Shown: piece by piece, positions 24,373-37,800 of the stretch
Position numbering within the stretch: position 1 is the first letter of the stretch
Layout of the letters: every line of letters starts with the position of its first letter
Source: Atrichornis clamosus
Lineage: Eukaryota; Chordata; Aves; Passeriformes; Menuridae
NCBI GenBank assembly: GCA_013400975.1
Contig: WBMZ01003057.1
Location: forward strand, 62,001-126,000
Length of the DNA stretch: 64,000 nt
Reading direction: 5' to 3'
The notes under the pieces: model-generated
Databases searched by the model: none
What the model was told of the DNA's origin: nothing
The model's input: only the letters and a program-made list of their open reading frames with translations
Made by a program: the position numbers and the translations under genes

Positions 24373-26020
24373 AATTTCCCTGCATATATTGATATCTCTC
24401 TTTCATATTTCTCTTGGCCATGAGCTGACATACCAATTAATGTGGCCAGAAAATATTTACTAGCTCAAAATATTGTAACTAGTTTAGTGGATTCCTAACC
24501 AGTGCAACTACCTGGAAAAGCGTCAGACAGCGTATTTCAATAGTCACCCTAAAAATCAAACCAAAAGAATTTTATGTGCCAGAAGTTAACCCTGAGAATT
24601 TGTTTCTTAAGCTCAGCAGATTTGTACAGATTTCCTTTTTTTTTCCTCCCCCCCTTCCCTTTTTCTTTGCCAGAAGATGAAGTTCTGGATCAACAGTTCA
24701 AGGTACACCAGCGAAGTTTTGAAAGTTTTGACTTTAAAGATCTTTCAGTCCTCTCCAAAGCTACTTTTTCCAGACAGCAGAACAATTCTGCTTCCAAAAT
24801 TCTTTCATCACCACCTTTTACTTATGCACTTCTCTTTTTCAAATAAGTTGATGAATTAACACAGCCAGACCACACCACAAGTAAGCTCTGACTCTCCTTC
24901 CAACACAGACCCATTTACACGCAACCTAGGACTCACCCACCAGACAGAGACGAAGCTGCAGGCGAGCCAGTCATCAGAGCTAAGACAAGTATTATGCTTG
25001 CACTACAAATGCTGAAGCATTTGAGTCTTATTTTCAGTTGTACACAAAGGGCAATAAATGGAAAATCTTATTGTAACCACTGCTTTTTCGTGGCCACCCA
25101 CACTTCCAACACCTACAGCAAAAGTATATAAATGCAAAAACCCCAAAACTCATGGCTCATCTGAACAAGGGATGCAAACTAGCTGATTGCTGTTACTTTT
25201 TTTTCAGTTTATATCTAGAGTGCCCTTATATTCTGTTAAACATTGAAGACAGCTATTTGCATGCTGTGGGTATCTGCTGTCCAGGATGCTGTTGGATTTT
25301 CATACATTTATCTCAGTACCAGTACCCCTATAAAGTCCTTCTGTAAGACAGCTGATCACTGACTGATTTTCAAATGATGAAGTAGAGAAGGTGCCTCCCC
25401 CTAACACTCAGTTTCTTCCCCCACTGCCCAAACTACTGAGGGACAAGGAGTTAATGCTCCACTTACCTGTGAGAAATTATGCTGAATACTCTACCCAGAA
25501 ACTGGCAATTAAAAAAAAAAATCCCTTTACACTCATAACAGTAGAAGAACTTAAAACAAAATGCTGTCAAGGATGACTTCATTGCATTTAAATCCACTTT
25601 ACTTCAAGTCACTTTACAAATTACACTTTAATTTTATACCTAAAACTCTCAGGTCTACTATGATGCCAGCTTACTCTCCTTGTGTGTCCTATGCCCGATT
25701 CTTTCCATTTACAGAAAGTAACACAAGCATGAACCTAATTATCATCCGAAAACCCACAGAAAACTCATTCAACTAGCCGAGAAAAAAAGAAATAAAGGAA
25801 AAAAGGTCTGTCTTAAGACCAGACTCAACAGGAGGATACGTGATGCCACATCTCGGGATGATGAGAGTGAGAACAATCTCATGCCATTGATCACCTTGCT
25901 GTTGCTGAAAGTGCAAATTATTATAGTGAGAAAATGATCCAATACAACGCTTTTACGTCTCAACTCTTAGTAAATTATAACAGGAAATGTCCTATCAGCT
26001 AGCAATCAGTATTTAACTAA
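24373..26020. other. noncoding stretch, nothing recognised
   Basis: AT-rich sequence with a pyrimidine run near 24628-24670 and an A-run near 25510. Short open frames on both strands show no family resemblance. Confidence 0.5.
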
Positions 26021-26825
26021 ATGATCGAAGACGAAGTGCTGGCTCCAGAAAACCGTACCTTTACCCGCCCTTGCTCATCAATTGCCCGCGAGACCCAAAA
26101 GCGCATCACCTTCCTGCGGCTCCCCACAAGCCAAGGGCAGAGCCAGCTGCTCTCCACGCACGCTGCTGAAATCAGGTGTGTGCTTTCCTGCCGAGGATTT
26201 AGGTCGCAGGACCGTGTGCTGAGTGCTGCACAAGCGCGGGTATCTAAGTATTATGAAAATAAATGGGTCATACACCACTGAGCTAACAACCACACCACCC
26301 CCAAGCCGGGCACTGAATGACTGTGCAGGGCTCTGCCAGAGGGAGAGGAGAGGTTGAGCCAGCAGTGAAAACAAAACTGATGTGGTGAGATGGATTTTAC
26401 TTTTCACTGGTTTGGGTTACAGAGAAAGTTGGTCTTGCCGCCACCATGTCTCAGGCTTTTCTGTAAAAAAAAAAAAAAAAATTGCAATGTACAGGCCGGT
26501 AAGGTGTCCTGTGGAGATGGGCCGGCACCTCACCCCACCGGCAAAGGGGAAGTGCCGCTGGCCCTGGGCGGAGGGAGGGCTGTGAGTCAGTCCCCTGGGC
26601 TGGCACACGCACACACCCGGGCTGTCACCTGCCACAGCAAAAAATAAAAGTCCTCGCCACAACACGGCGGCCACATGGGAAACGCCGAGTAAACAGATCA
26701 ATGACGCCGCGCGCCCACGCAGCCTGTGGCACCGCTGGGGTGACGAACAAACAAACCTGTGGTCAAGGGCAACAAGGGGAGCGGTGTCAGAGTAATTCGG
26801 TTTGGTATGGCACGCTACACCGCAA
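26021..26825. promoter_or_regulatory. CpG-enriched segment, candidate weak CpG island or promoter
   Basis: I count about 40 CpG dinucleotides by hand in roughly 800 bases. The densest parts are 26040-26240 and 26500-26760, including a gccgcgcgcccacgc run near 26705. The rest of the window has only scattered CpGs, so this is the clear local maximum. The block includes an AP-1 consensus TGAGTCA at 26583-26589 and a perfect Kozak GCCGCCACCATG at 26437-26448, and is interrupted by an A17 run (26465-26481). It could be an unmethylated promoter of an unannotated transcript, an enhancer, or simply a GC-rich patch. No coding exon is evident. Confidence 0.4.
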
Positions 26826-29800
26826 CAAACACCCCTGTCCTCCTCTACTGCTACAAGCTAAGCACGAGCAAAGTGCTCCTCCTGGCCATACAGCCCGCGG
26901 TCACTGTGTGTACCCAGATGGGGATGCCTCCAACATGGGGGTCTTGGTCAGAAACCTCCAGAAAGGGACACTGGTTCACCACCCACACACGCGTGCCTGT
27001 GCAGGCACCCTGCCTGAAACTACAGCAGGGCTCTTCAGACCATGTATTTGCCCAGATACATAATTTATTTTAAAAATCATATACATAAATATATATAACT
27101 TTTGTAAATAGATATATTTCATTTTATACACGCACACACATATACTTAGTCAACAGATGTATTTTTAAGTGCAAACACTTATCAAAAGCTGTCCCCAGCC
27201 ACTCAGGCTTGGGGTGCAGCCTGCTTCAGGTACAGGGGTACTGATGGTGCCAAGAAGCACCTGAACTCATCGAGGGACTGACACAGTGCTGGCAGTGGAC
27301 AGGATGCCATGGGAGGTTGTGAGGGACCCTCAGGCAGAAGATACTCCACACGCTACTGCATGAGGCACAGAGTCTTGACGTGCCAGTACCATAAAATGGG
27401 TAAGAAAGTACCTTTGGACCTACAGAAACAGCACTCCAACAGGAAAATGTACCAGAGAAATCATGAAATGCGGACATGGACACATCTCTCATCCAGTAAG
27501 ATAAAACTGCCAGTGTCCTCAGGTACGGCCATGGCACTTGGGAAGCAGGTTTGGTACTGATAGTTAGGAGTGTTTAGTCCAAAGTAATACAATTTTGCCT
27601 TCAGAAATTGATTTCCTTCTGAATCCTGTCAAGTTATCTGACCTTTAAGTGCAGATTTTAAAAAAGATACATTTTTCCCAGGATGTTGTGGTAGGTGGGT
27701 GACAGACATTTAACCACCAAAATCTGTACATTTAAAATTTTACATTATTTTCATCTGCCTAGAGATGGTCACAGGACAAATTTCAAGACATCTTTGTAAA
27801 AAGTTTTTTTAATACTCTGAACTCATACCTAGCAAATATGTAATTTCTGTACAGAGGTTTCTGCATTTTGGGTTGCCATATTTTTTTATCCTGTATAAAG
27901 CACTTATAGGCCCTTGATAAATTCTCAGCATTGGATAAGCAGTACAAATTTGGTCTATTTATTAGATGCAGAAGGGATTGGGATTGATTGGGATGTTATT
28001 TTTGCTACTTTTAAAGGAAAACACACAGGGGTAAAACAAAGCAAGAAATGAGAGCAGAGTGTGGACACTGCTAGGCATAGTCACCTGTCTCCACCAGAGT
28101 GCCAGCAGCCCTGCCCCAGCTTCTGCTCTGAGGCACAGCTCTGTACCTTCTCTGTCATTCATGACTGTTTAGGGTAACAAATGGAGAGAGCCGCGCAGCA
28201 GAGAGCACAGCTTCTTCCCAGTTGCCATACTCCCACATTACAATACACGCAGTCTAATCTACCAAGGATTAATTCCCAGAGAATCTGGAGGAATTAGGGC
28301 TTTTAAATACCTTAGCACATGCACCGTAACAGGGTTTTGCAATATGCTCCACAGGAACAAGGAAGGTACCTTCTGCTTTGAACTCACACATCAGTAAGTA
28401 TTATTTTTCTGGAGATCATATCAATCAGCATCCTAGTAGTATTATAAGAACTGAATAATAAATGGAAGGGGGAGGAGGCATACTTGTTTATCCCACTGCA
28501 TCCTGGGAAAAGCAAGCAGAACACAGTTGTTAAGCTGGGTCAACCTTAGAAACTGCTCTTTCCAACAGGGTTAATTAACAAGTGAAAGTCTGCTTCTGTC
28601 TATGGAAACTGCTATAACAAGTTAATTGTTACAAGCAGAGTCTGTCATCAGAAATAGCCAGGCAGTGGGAAACACTGAGAAATCAAATAAGCAGCGGGCA
28701 GCTTGCCCTCTCATCTACCTGTGCCGGCACGAACACGGATCTGCGCACAGGACGCGAGCAACCCCAGCCAACAACCTGCGAGGTGAAGCCTGTGCTTTCG
28801 AGGAGTTAGAGCACACACCATGTTTTAAAAATGGTGCACATCTCAAGCACACAAACACAGTTAAAATTAAAAAAAAAAAAAGGAAAAAGAAAGGTAAGGA
28901 AAAGCACATATTTGATGATGGCTTCTATATCCTTACACTGGTTTTTCAAGTTCATCTGGTCCTCAGACCTGATTTTATTGTTGGAAATGGAGATGTCTGA
29001 TTATTTGCAGCACAGTAAGAAGCAAGACAAAACATCCTATGTACTTCTTGGAATGAAAAAGGGGGGTTTTTTTCTATTTATGTCCATTCCATTTCTGGCT
29101 GCTTTTTCAAGTCCTCTACCAAGGATGATATTTTTAAAGTTAGTTCCTCTGGAAGTGTTTTTAATAGTGAATTTGCAAGATGTCTAATGATAAGCTTTTC
29201 AAAAATCATGAGAAAAGCCTGCAAAAAATTGTGAGTAAGGCTTCCAAACCTCATGGGAGTAGTGCTAAGTAGGACTAATGAACAACAAGTTATTTCTGCC
29301 TGCCTAGCTGTTACAACTCGTATTTTCAAGTTTTCTTCCCTTAAGACAAGCACTAAAAACAAATTTCAAGCCACATCCAAAATTTTCCTATAGTCAGATG
29401 ATTCCTGCTATCGGGGTTTGATTAATAACCACACCAGATAATGCCAAGCCCCCAAGGAAATGGCAACATTCTCCCTTTTTCAGAAAACAAAATCAAACCC
29501 ATACTTTGCAAGGCCTCTTTGGCAGTGAATTCTGCCAATTACCCAGACTTTCTCCACTGCCTACTACATTACCATTGTTTTTGCTGATGTTCATCACACC
29601 AGAAAAAAAAATTTCCTCTCTTTAAAAACTGAATTTCCATATGCATTAAAAAACACTATCCTCCTTTTGCAATAGACTTTTCTTCTTTAAAATAGATCTT
29701 TTAGTGTCACATAAGCAAATAAAGTACTTCAAATAAAGGTTTATTTCTAATGTAAATGCTTTGGTTCCGAAACAGCCTTTTTTTTTTTTTTAAGTAGTAT

Positions 29801-31619
29801 TACAGATCAGTTCCTGAGATTAAAAATGGTGTAAGCAAGCATTTGAGAAAAACTGAGCAGTAAGGAGTGTCGTGGTCAGCTTCACTGCCCTGTTCTGACT
29901 GAACTGCATCGTATGAATTTGTTACTGCAGTGAATGAACAAGGGCAGTGATATGCACAGCGCCACACCGTGAACCACAATTCTATGTTACCTCCTTTTGC
30001 CAAGCTGCTCTATGCCACCATCTCAAACATGAAAACCTCCTAACTGCAAAGAGATCTGGTATTGCTTTAAAACTTAATTAAATTAAGTTGTGCCCTTTCC
30101 TAAACTTGTCAGCTCTGTGGTGTCCCACCCTCCATAGAGCACAGACCATGACACCCATGCCATCCTTGTAACGGTCCAGAAGTTTCTTCTGCTTCAGAAC
30201 ACAGAATTAGGGTTAGAACCGCTGACAAATTGCAAACAGTCAAACCAATTTCTCCTTCTAGGATAGCCCACTGATTCCATGCACCAGGCTGGTGCTATGC
30301 AATGTTTCAGAGGAGGACTCAGCCATCATGGGATGGGGGATGAAACATGTGCACAGCACCATAAGCTGCTCCCCATCCTGGGAGAAAAATCAAAGCACAA
30401 CATGCACTGGGAACTACTACCCAGGCTGAGGAGATAGGAAGGGGTCTGCAGTCCCCTCGATCTGTCCCCAGTAGATTTGTGCACAGCTTTCTCTACCCTC
30501 GTACAGCCAGGTGGAGCACCTTATTCTGCCTGGAAGGAGCTGGAGATGGCCATGAAGATCCTATTGGTGCTTACAGAGCCTTTTGGGACAGAAAGCTGAA
30601 GGACGAAGCAGCACTAGGGCTCCTCCAAGGGAAATATTCTGGGAACCCAAAAGGAGAAGGATATGGATTCTATTATGGGAGAAATACAGGGATCTCTGCA
30701 GTCCTGTTGGGCAAACAATGGCCACCAAACTTGTGTGGAGCACGTGCAGCTCTGGCACAGCACAGCACACCACACCAAGCTAAGTGTACACACACGTAGC
30801 CAGTTGCAGAGAAAAACAAAGCACAGTCAGAGCAATGGGGGGAACAGAGCTATTTTAAGTACTTCTCACCATGGTTTACTATAGCAGCAGAACACTTAGA
30901 AAAGCAGTCAAAATGACAATCACTATTTAGGTTAAAAAAGCAAGTAACTACTTCAATAACAATTTATTCACCACCTAATGTTTGCAGTTGAATTACAGCT
31001 TTTACAGTGTTTTTCTAAAGTGTGATATTTACTGCCTCCACCTTGCCTCCCCAAGATCTTCTTTTTTCCTTTTTCCTTTCATTTTTTCTTTAAATAGAAA
31101 GGAATTGGAATCGTGACTTACATGTAACTTTTCTAGGTTCTGTGCTGGCTAAAATGTTCTCACGATGCAGGGAACAGGATCAGTGGAGAAATTAAGAGGC
31201 TGCAGCAATCCATTAAGAAGTGACCCTCCAAAGTTCTGTAGGGAAATGTTCTGGCAACTCAGTTGTAGCAACCTAAAATAAAATAAAGGCAGGCATTAAA
31301 AACAATCAAGCACTGAATCTTCACAAACACCTCTTTGTTTTTTCCTTCTAATTATACAAAAAATAGTTGAGATGCCTTTTTTTTTTAAACACAGAAGGTC
31401 TTTATGTCAAACACAATTACTTTATGATCATTTCACACTTCCTCCAAGCTTTAACCTTTAGATACCTTGCAAAAAAGACCAAGTTTTCCTTGCATTCATA
31501 CAGCACCCAGACATACGAGACCCCTGAGAAGAATTACAGAACAGATAAACTAACACTTCTGGGATTATCCTACCAGATCATACCACAGGTATGTACATAC
31601 TTATGTACACACACTAAGG
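26826..31619. other. noncoding stretch, nothing recognised
   Basis: Includes an AT-rich low-complexity patch with atatata and cacacaca runs near 27060-27150 and an A-run near 28868. Open frames up to 124 codons (28626-29000, plus) have no family resemblance and run through low-complexity lysine codons. No dispersed repeat recognised. Confidence 0.5.
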
Positions 31620-31824
31620 AATTCTCTACTGTGAGGGTGGTGAGGCACTTTAACAGGTTGCCCAGAGAAGCTGTGGATGCTCCATCCCTGGAAGTGTGTT
31701 CTAGGCCAAAGCTGGATGGGGTTTTGAGCAACCTGGTCTAGTGATGTGTGTCCCTGCTCACGGCAGGTGGGTTGGAACTAGATTAGCTTTCAAGCTCAAC
31801 CTAAACCACCCTGTGGTTCTATGA
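31620..31824 (+). mobile_element. CR1 LINE 3'-end fragment
   Basis: About 205 bases follow the avian CR1 3' region closely. It has actgtgagggtggtgaggca, then aggttgcccagagaagctgt, ccatccctggaagtgt, the ggatggggttttgagcaacc block, ctggtctagtgatgtgtgtc and a tail ending gtggttctatga. The insertion is on the plus strand and 5'-truncated. The C-terminal part of the 31367-31741 open frame is only translated CR1. It has the same subfamily-type tail as the fragment at 5.45 kb, with the cctgctcacggcaggtgggt block. Confidence 0.93.
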
Positions 31825-34800
31825 AACTGCACATCAGACCAGAAAGGAGTTCCAACAAACCCAGGAAATTTACCAAGTAGGCTTTAAAAAATAATTAATA
31901 CTGGCTTTTGTCAAAGCTCTGCTTTATCATGGAATTTGTTCCTTTGTTCCTCATTTACTCTGAGGAGCTTCAGAGAAGAAAGACCATCAGGGTGGTTCAG
32001 CATCCCTGGGTTGACGCGATGTGTGTCATAATCCTGCAGCCACCCTAAAGCAGAGCTACCTGTCATGCCAGTCCATGTCAAAAGAAAATTGGAGAGAATA
32101 AAATGTTCATCTGCCCATAGAAAATACACTGTGCTGTCACCTTTGTGCAAGGGGCTCAGGGCTCAGTCCCTGGAGGAGAGGTACTCTGGGATGGGAAGGG
32201 CTGGTGAGAGCAAGGCTGGGGCCAGGGGGCTGAAGGAGGGGCAGGGGGATCAAACCCCCAGTACCCAAGTTCCAGCATCATTGCACAGCCCAGATCCCAC
32301 ACAGAACACAATCCCAATCCCAGTCTCCGGAAAAGGCTTCCCCTATCTATCAAGGAAGAAGTCACACTCTGAAGTGGCTGGGGAGGAAATGGAAGGACTT
32401 GTGGAAGGACAAGTAATTAGCTTTAAACTACAGGTGTTTTCAAGTTGAGGTTTTCAAGTTGCCAGTGCCCAACACTTCACTGTTTTCCTGGAAAAAACAT
32501 TGGAATGCTTAACTACTATTTACTTAAGTAAAGTTGGCAATTGGGAGTGGAAAGGAAGATGGTTTTCTTTTGAACAGAAGGGGACAGCAGCAGTACAAGC
32601 AGTGGCATGTATCTATCTTCACTGGATCACTGCAAAGGCTCTGTCTGCAGAATTGCCACAAACTAAAGCTAGATAAAGGAGAAGGTGAGAAAGAGGAAAA
32701 TAAAACCCTGAAGTTGAGATTTTTTTTAAACAACTCTTATTGTTTAGAAACTCGCAAATTGAACTCTTCAGTAAAAAATTTTGATTTCTCAAGAGACGTC
32801 TACTTATGTCTATTTATGACTAATGCCTGTTTATGACTCCATTAAAAATATGAAATAACAAAAAGCAGCGCAAATGAGAGATTTGGTGGTTGTTTTTCTA
32901 CGTATGCTGGTTTTGGATAAAAAAGTTCAATATTTTCTGAGCACTGATCCTACCACATTTTACTCCAAGTCTTGCAGAAAATTGGTTCACTTATGAAAAA
33001 CAGTTCTTTCTTCTGGATGGCACCCTCCCAGACGATTTACGAACAGATACCCAAAATATTGCTACCTTTAAGGATTACCTAATTAGGTACTTGAAAAGAA
33101 TCCTGAGGGTACATTGGGAACACAATGCTTGTGTCTCTTCAGTTTATATAGTCTTCTCCAATTGGACATAACATTCATTGACAGACTGTAAGAGTACCAA
33201 ATATTTATGGTCACAAATATACATTATTTAAATTGCCTGTAATCCTAAAAATATAAACTCTAAATCTGTTCAGTCATAAATCACAGGCAGAACAAAAATA
33301 ACTGTTGCTTACTCAATGGCCAAAGGACTAAAACCAGAGAAGGCTCTGTGTTTTCAAAAGTAAGTTCAGTTTTCTGAGCTACAATTGCACTTGCCACAAT
33401 GTATCAGAAGGAAAGGAGAATAAAGAGAAGCAGAGAAAGGGGAAACAAGAAAAAAAAAAGGGGGTAGGGGGAGGGAAGGTAAGACTTTCAGCACCACTGA
33501 AGCTTTTCTGAGAAGGTCTGATTGATGTTCACTGCTGTAGAAAGCATGAGGCTGCATCCCAAACATTTCATTCCCTTCTGCAAATGTCTCACTCCATATC
33601 TCCCACCATGTTCCCCAGATATTCCTGCCCTATGTGGGATGATCCAGCCAGCATCAGGTTTTACACATGATCTAAAAGACTAAAGCAGGAATCTCTCTGC
33701 CCAGGGGTCAGCTTAGGGTAGAATGAAACCTAACTCCTGCCTACGCTCAACATGAGGGCTTGTTCATGCTTTCCATTCAACAAAAGACTTTTCCTGAAAC
33801 AGTCAAATTACTAAAGGCAAAACTGTTGCTACAGCTGCAAACTTACAGGAATACATAAAAACTGAGTTCATGAGAAATGAAGAGACAACGATGTACCTAC
33901 TGAAGAGGAGTTTCAGCAGTTTAACTTTGCTGATCGGCCAGGTTTACAGCATTGGGAAGAGCTGGATCTTAGGCATGGGAAGAAGCACTCTCTGCTCCAA
34001 GGCTTGCTCACACCAAGGTCTCAGCTCTCAGCACAGACCTGCACATGTGGGCCATCAATTACAGTGTCATGAGAGGCTACAAAATCACTATCCTACATCA
34101 ACTCTAAGACCCAGCTCCTGGAGTCTTGGAAGTTGCAAGAAAACCTTGTATTTATTCTAAATAGAAGCATCCGCCTTAACAGCTTGCAAAGAAATCTAGA
34201 AAAATAACAATACTTCAAACTGGACTTCATAAACCTGTTTTATTTTTAAAAACTTTTATTGTTTAGCCACCTCTTGTACATTTTTGAACCAGGTAACCTT
34301 TTTTCTCCCCCTTTCTGATGTCTTCCACTACTTCCTGGCAGCAGGAAATAGCACTGAGGAATTAAAATATAAAGGAAGACACACCAGACACTCTAACTGG
34401 CAGACGAATGCATTGAAAAGAAGTTGAAAAAGCATTTGCTTCAATAAAACAACTTTCAGTTTGGATGTCTGTTATATGGAGAGAGTGTTTCAAAGAGAGG
34501 TTTTGTTTTTAACAGGGCTTTAATGCTTAATAAGAAGAAAACTGGTAAGTTGTGTTTGCAACAAACAAGCCAAGAAAGGTGAATAGAGAAGGGCACAGTG
34601 AATGTACCTGGGTACTACTCCAGTTATGACAGATGTTTCTGACACAGAAAATTGTGTAGTCATGCTCATGAAAACTGGAGAAGCTGGGCAGGAAATGAGG
34701 GAGGTGAGCAACAAATACACAAATGCAACAAATACATTGGTTGCTTACCCCAATGCTCAGCATTGGCAGGTAAAATTAGGGCTAAGTAAAATGAACCCAC

Positions 34801-37800
34801 ACAAGAAGACAAGTTGGTGAGTTTCTCTCAGGTGTAGACAGGAGAAAAAATATTTAAGGAACACTGCACACCTGCAAGTAGGAAGAAGTGAGCACAGGTG
34901 TGCAAATAGCTGGTGTTTTCTGAAGTAGCGCCTCACTGGGTAAAGTGCAATGATGCTACTTACACAAGTATATGCAGAAATTGGTCCCAGTGAAGTCAAG
35001 GATCCTGGTTTGTTATGTGCAATACCATCACAGATTAACAAACATGTTTTCTTTACGTTTTCTGTGTTATTTCTTTCTGGTTGAAATAGATTCATTGGAA
35101 CATTTGTGGCTTGAAGGGTTGCCTGAGGCTGAGAAGGCATTTGCAGTGCTCCTGACACCTAGTGCATGATCTCTCCCTGAAATCTGTAAATTAAACCCAA
35201 GATGATAACAATGCCTATGTCAGAGAAGATAGAGGGTCTGCTTCACCCTCAGTGCATTTAATTTCCTCATAATAACCTGTGTGGTTCTTCCAAAGGGAAA
35301 GAACATGCTCAACCATCACTTCTGCTTGTTCCCACATGCATGGTTTAACCAGGGGCAGCCAAAACCAGGAGCTGGAAGGGCACAGCAGCTTCCTCCTCAA
35401 TGCCCAGAGGTGCGATGCAGAAGACCAGCACAACTGAGGAAAGCATGGACCAGAAACAGGGAGAACCAGAACCCACCCATCCCAGGACTGCGAGGACTCT
35501 GCAGTGCGTCCCTATCTGGGCGAGCTGTGATAACAACCAGAGGAGCTGAGATTGAGTTGTTCCCTTAGATAATGGCAAAACCGTGTGAGGAACTGCTCTG
35601 GCTAGAAACCATGACTGAAGTCACCAAGAGAACCACCAAGACAGCCATCAGTGGCTGGCTGCAAGGGAAGGCAGATGCTGCTGCCCTGTGCTGGTCAGCG
35701 AAGCGCTCTGGAGCCTGCAAACTGGATTTTCACCAGCTACACTTAAAACCAACTAGGATTAAACCAAAAACTTGCAGAGGACCTGGGGAATGTGCACAGG
35801 GAGAATTTTCCACCCCTCCTTGCCCCTGGTTGCAGTTAGCTCTGTGAAATATCAACCAGGCAGGGGTAGGAGAGGCATAAGGCTATAGTTCAAGAGTATT
35901 GCCACAGGAACTTGTAAATCTTTTTACGTAAAACCTGAATGATTTTCTCATTGGAATACACTTGACTTAAAGCTACCACTGAAAATATTTTGTCTTGGGG
36001 CTATGACTCATGAAAGAATGGCTAGGTGTGAAAGGAAAGTTAATATATTCTGTGAGAAAAACCCCCTCCCCTGCAACGTTATCAAATGACATGAGATGAA
36101 TATATATATCCCATGTAGTAAAACCAATAGAAAGCAAAAGCCACAGCCTAATACTTTGTGTCAGATCTGATGAAAATTCAGATACCTGGCTTATTTCCCC
36201 TTAAGGGATGGAAATTATAGTTAACACACATGCAAACAGAAGAAAATGAGATGGTTCAGTGAAGGATGAAACCACTGTCCCTGAGTCTGGCATCTTGGAA
36301 GGCAATGATGGACTAGCCAGCACAGGGTCTCTCGGATAAGGATGCTTCCCAGGTCAGCACCAAATGACACAGCTCACTGGGTTTATGCTCCAGGATGCCT
36401 GACCCAACACGTGCAACCCACAAAAACACACCCTTGCCATGCTGAAAGGATGTTCCCATGCTGAATGATTATCACAGTCAGAATTCTACTGATGATTTCT
36501 TTTAAAAAATGCAAATTGAGAAAACAGTTAACATACAGAATGAAAGAACGGGCCGCAGTCAACCACAAAAACTTCCCATAAGGTTCAGCATGTGGGAAAC
36601 AGATAAGTAAATGCTGCAAAAGATGAACAATATTTAAGTATTAACACAAATGTTTGTTTTGGGAAGGTTTATCTGGCATCTCTACCAGTTTTCCTCCAAG
36701 CTCTAATACAAAAATAACTATGTTTAACTGCAACTGGCAGAGATGGCAGCAGCTCAACATTGCTCCCTTTTTTTCCCTCTGTACTCAGAAAAACCCCCCA
36801 CCATCTTACAATGTCACACAAACTAATTTTAAGGTGATTCAGGGTGAAATCAGCCATGCATTTGCCAGTTCAGAAAGTTCAGTCAGTGGTGTCATTTTCA
36901 TCAGCCTGTGAAATGAGGGCATACATGTGCAACATGAAGGCAGTAGAAACACAGTTCTTCTCCAAGCTGTTCAGCTGGTCCCCCATGTTACAGCATGAAG
37001 TGAGGAAATTATCCTTTAGCTCACATAAATCCTGGATGCAACAGTTGTGCACCAAACAATGAAGAGGGAGCCCATGTTGATGGATCTACTGCAAGCCTGC
37101 AGAATCTGTGGTAGGGCTGAGAGTGGGCAAACACTGCATCTCCCATGAAGGAGTTGCCTCTTAGTCTCTCCGTCTTCACCCTCCCTCCAAGCAGAGGAAA
37201 GTCAAAAGACCTGAAAATGTTTTGTGGGTAATCTTCAGTGGTCGTTAGAAATATAAAAAGAGAAAGGCAGAATGGTGATGGGAAAGAGCTTCAAAAATAT
37301 GTTCCCTCTTGGGTGAACTCCAGTCTGTTTAACAAGAAAAGCCAGAGAGGCCACGCACAGTAATGCTGAGAAAAAGGAAACGGTACTTCATTTTAGCCAG
37401 AGTCATAAATCTTACCAGCGAGCCTCTAACGGCGAAATGGTGAGCAGGGGAATTTTTATACACAGATAACTAGTTGCGAGCTGATATCGGGTTTTCTGTG
37501 CTGTGTACTCCACGTATGCAACATGTTCTCAACATGCAAAACCCCATGTGAGGCTCTGGCTGCCTTGCTGCCACTGGCTTCGTCAGCAGGCGTGCAACTG
37601 AAACTCCCAGAAACCCTCAGGAAAAAAAGCAGGGAAGATGGGTATTTCTGCTCCACGGAAATCTTGTCTGTAGTCCAGAAAGGTTCTTTCAATGGGGAAA
37701 ATGCACCATGTTTGTAAAACCACACCCCTCTGCTACAGGGGAGATGGACCAACAAGACACCTTGTGCCACCATCAGCAATTTCGTCTTCAGCGATACAGA

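Noticed and set aside
31367..31741. 124-codon open frame on the plus strand
   Set aside because: The last 40 or so residues are translated CR1 3' sequence and the rest resembles nothing known.
33410..33482. G-quadruplex in the purine run with gggggtagggggaggg
   Set aside because: Only three adjacent tracts of three or more Gs; a fourth needs either a GG pair or a long loop, so the motif is weak.
34757..35158. 133-codon open frame on the minus strand
   Set aside because: No family resemblance and no splice-bounded or conserved context; consistent with a chance frame.
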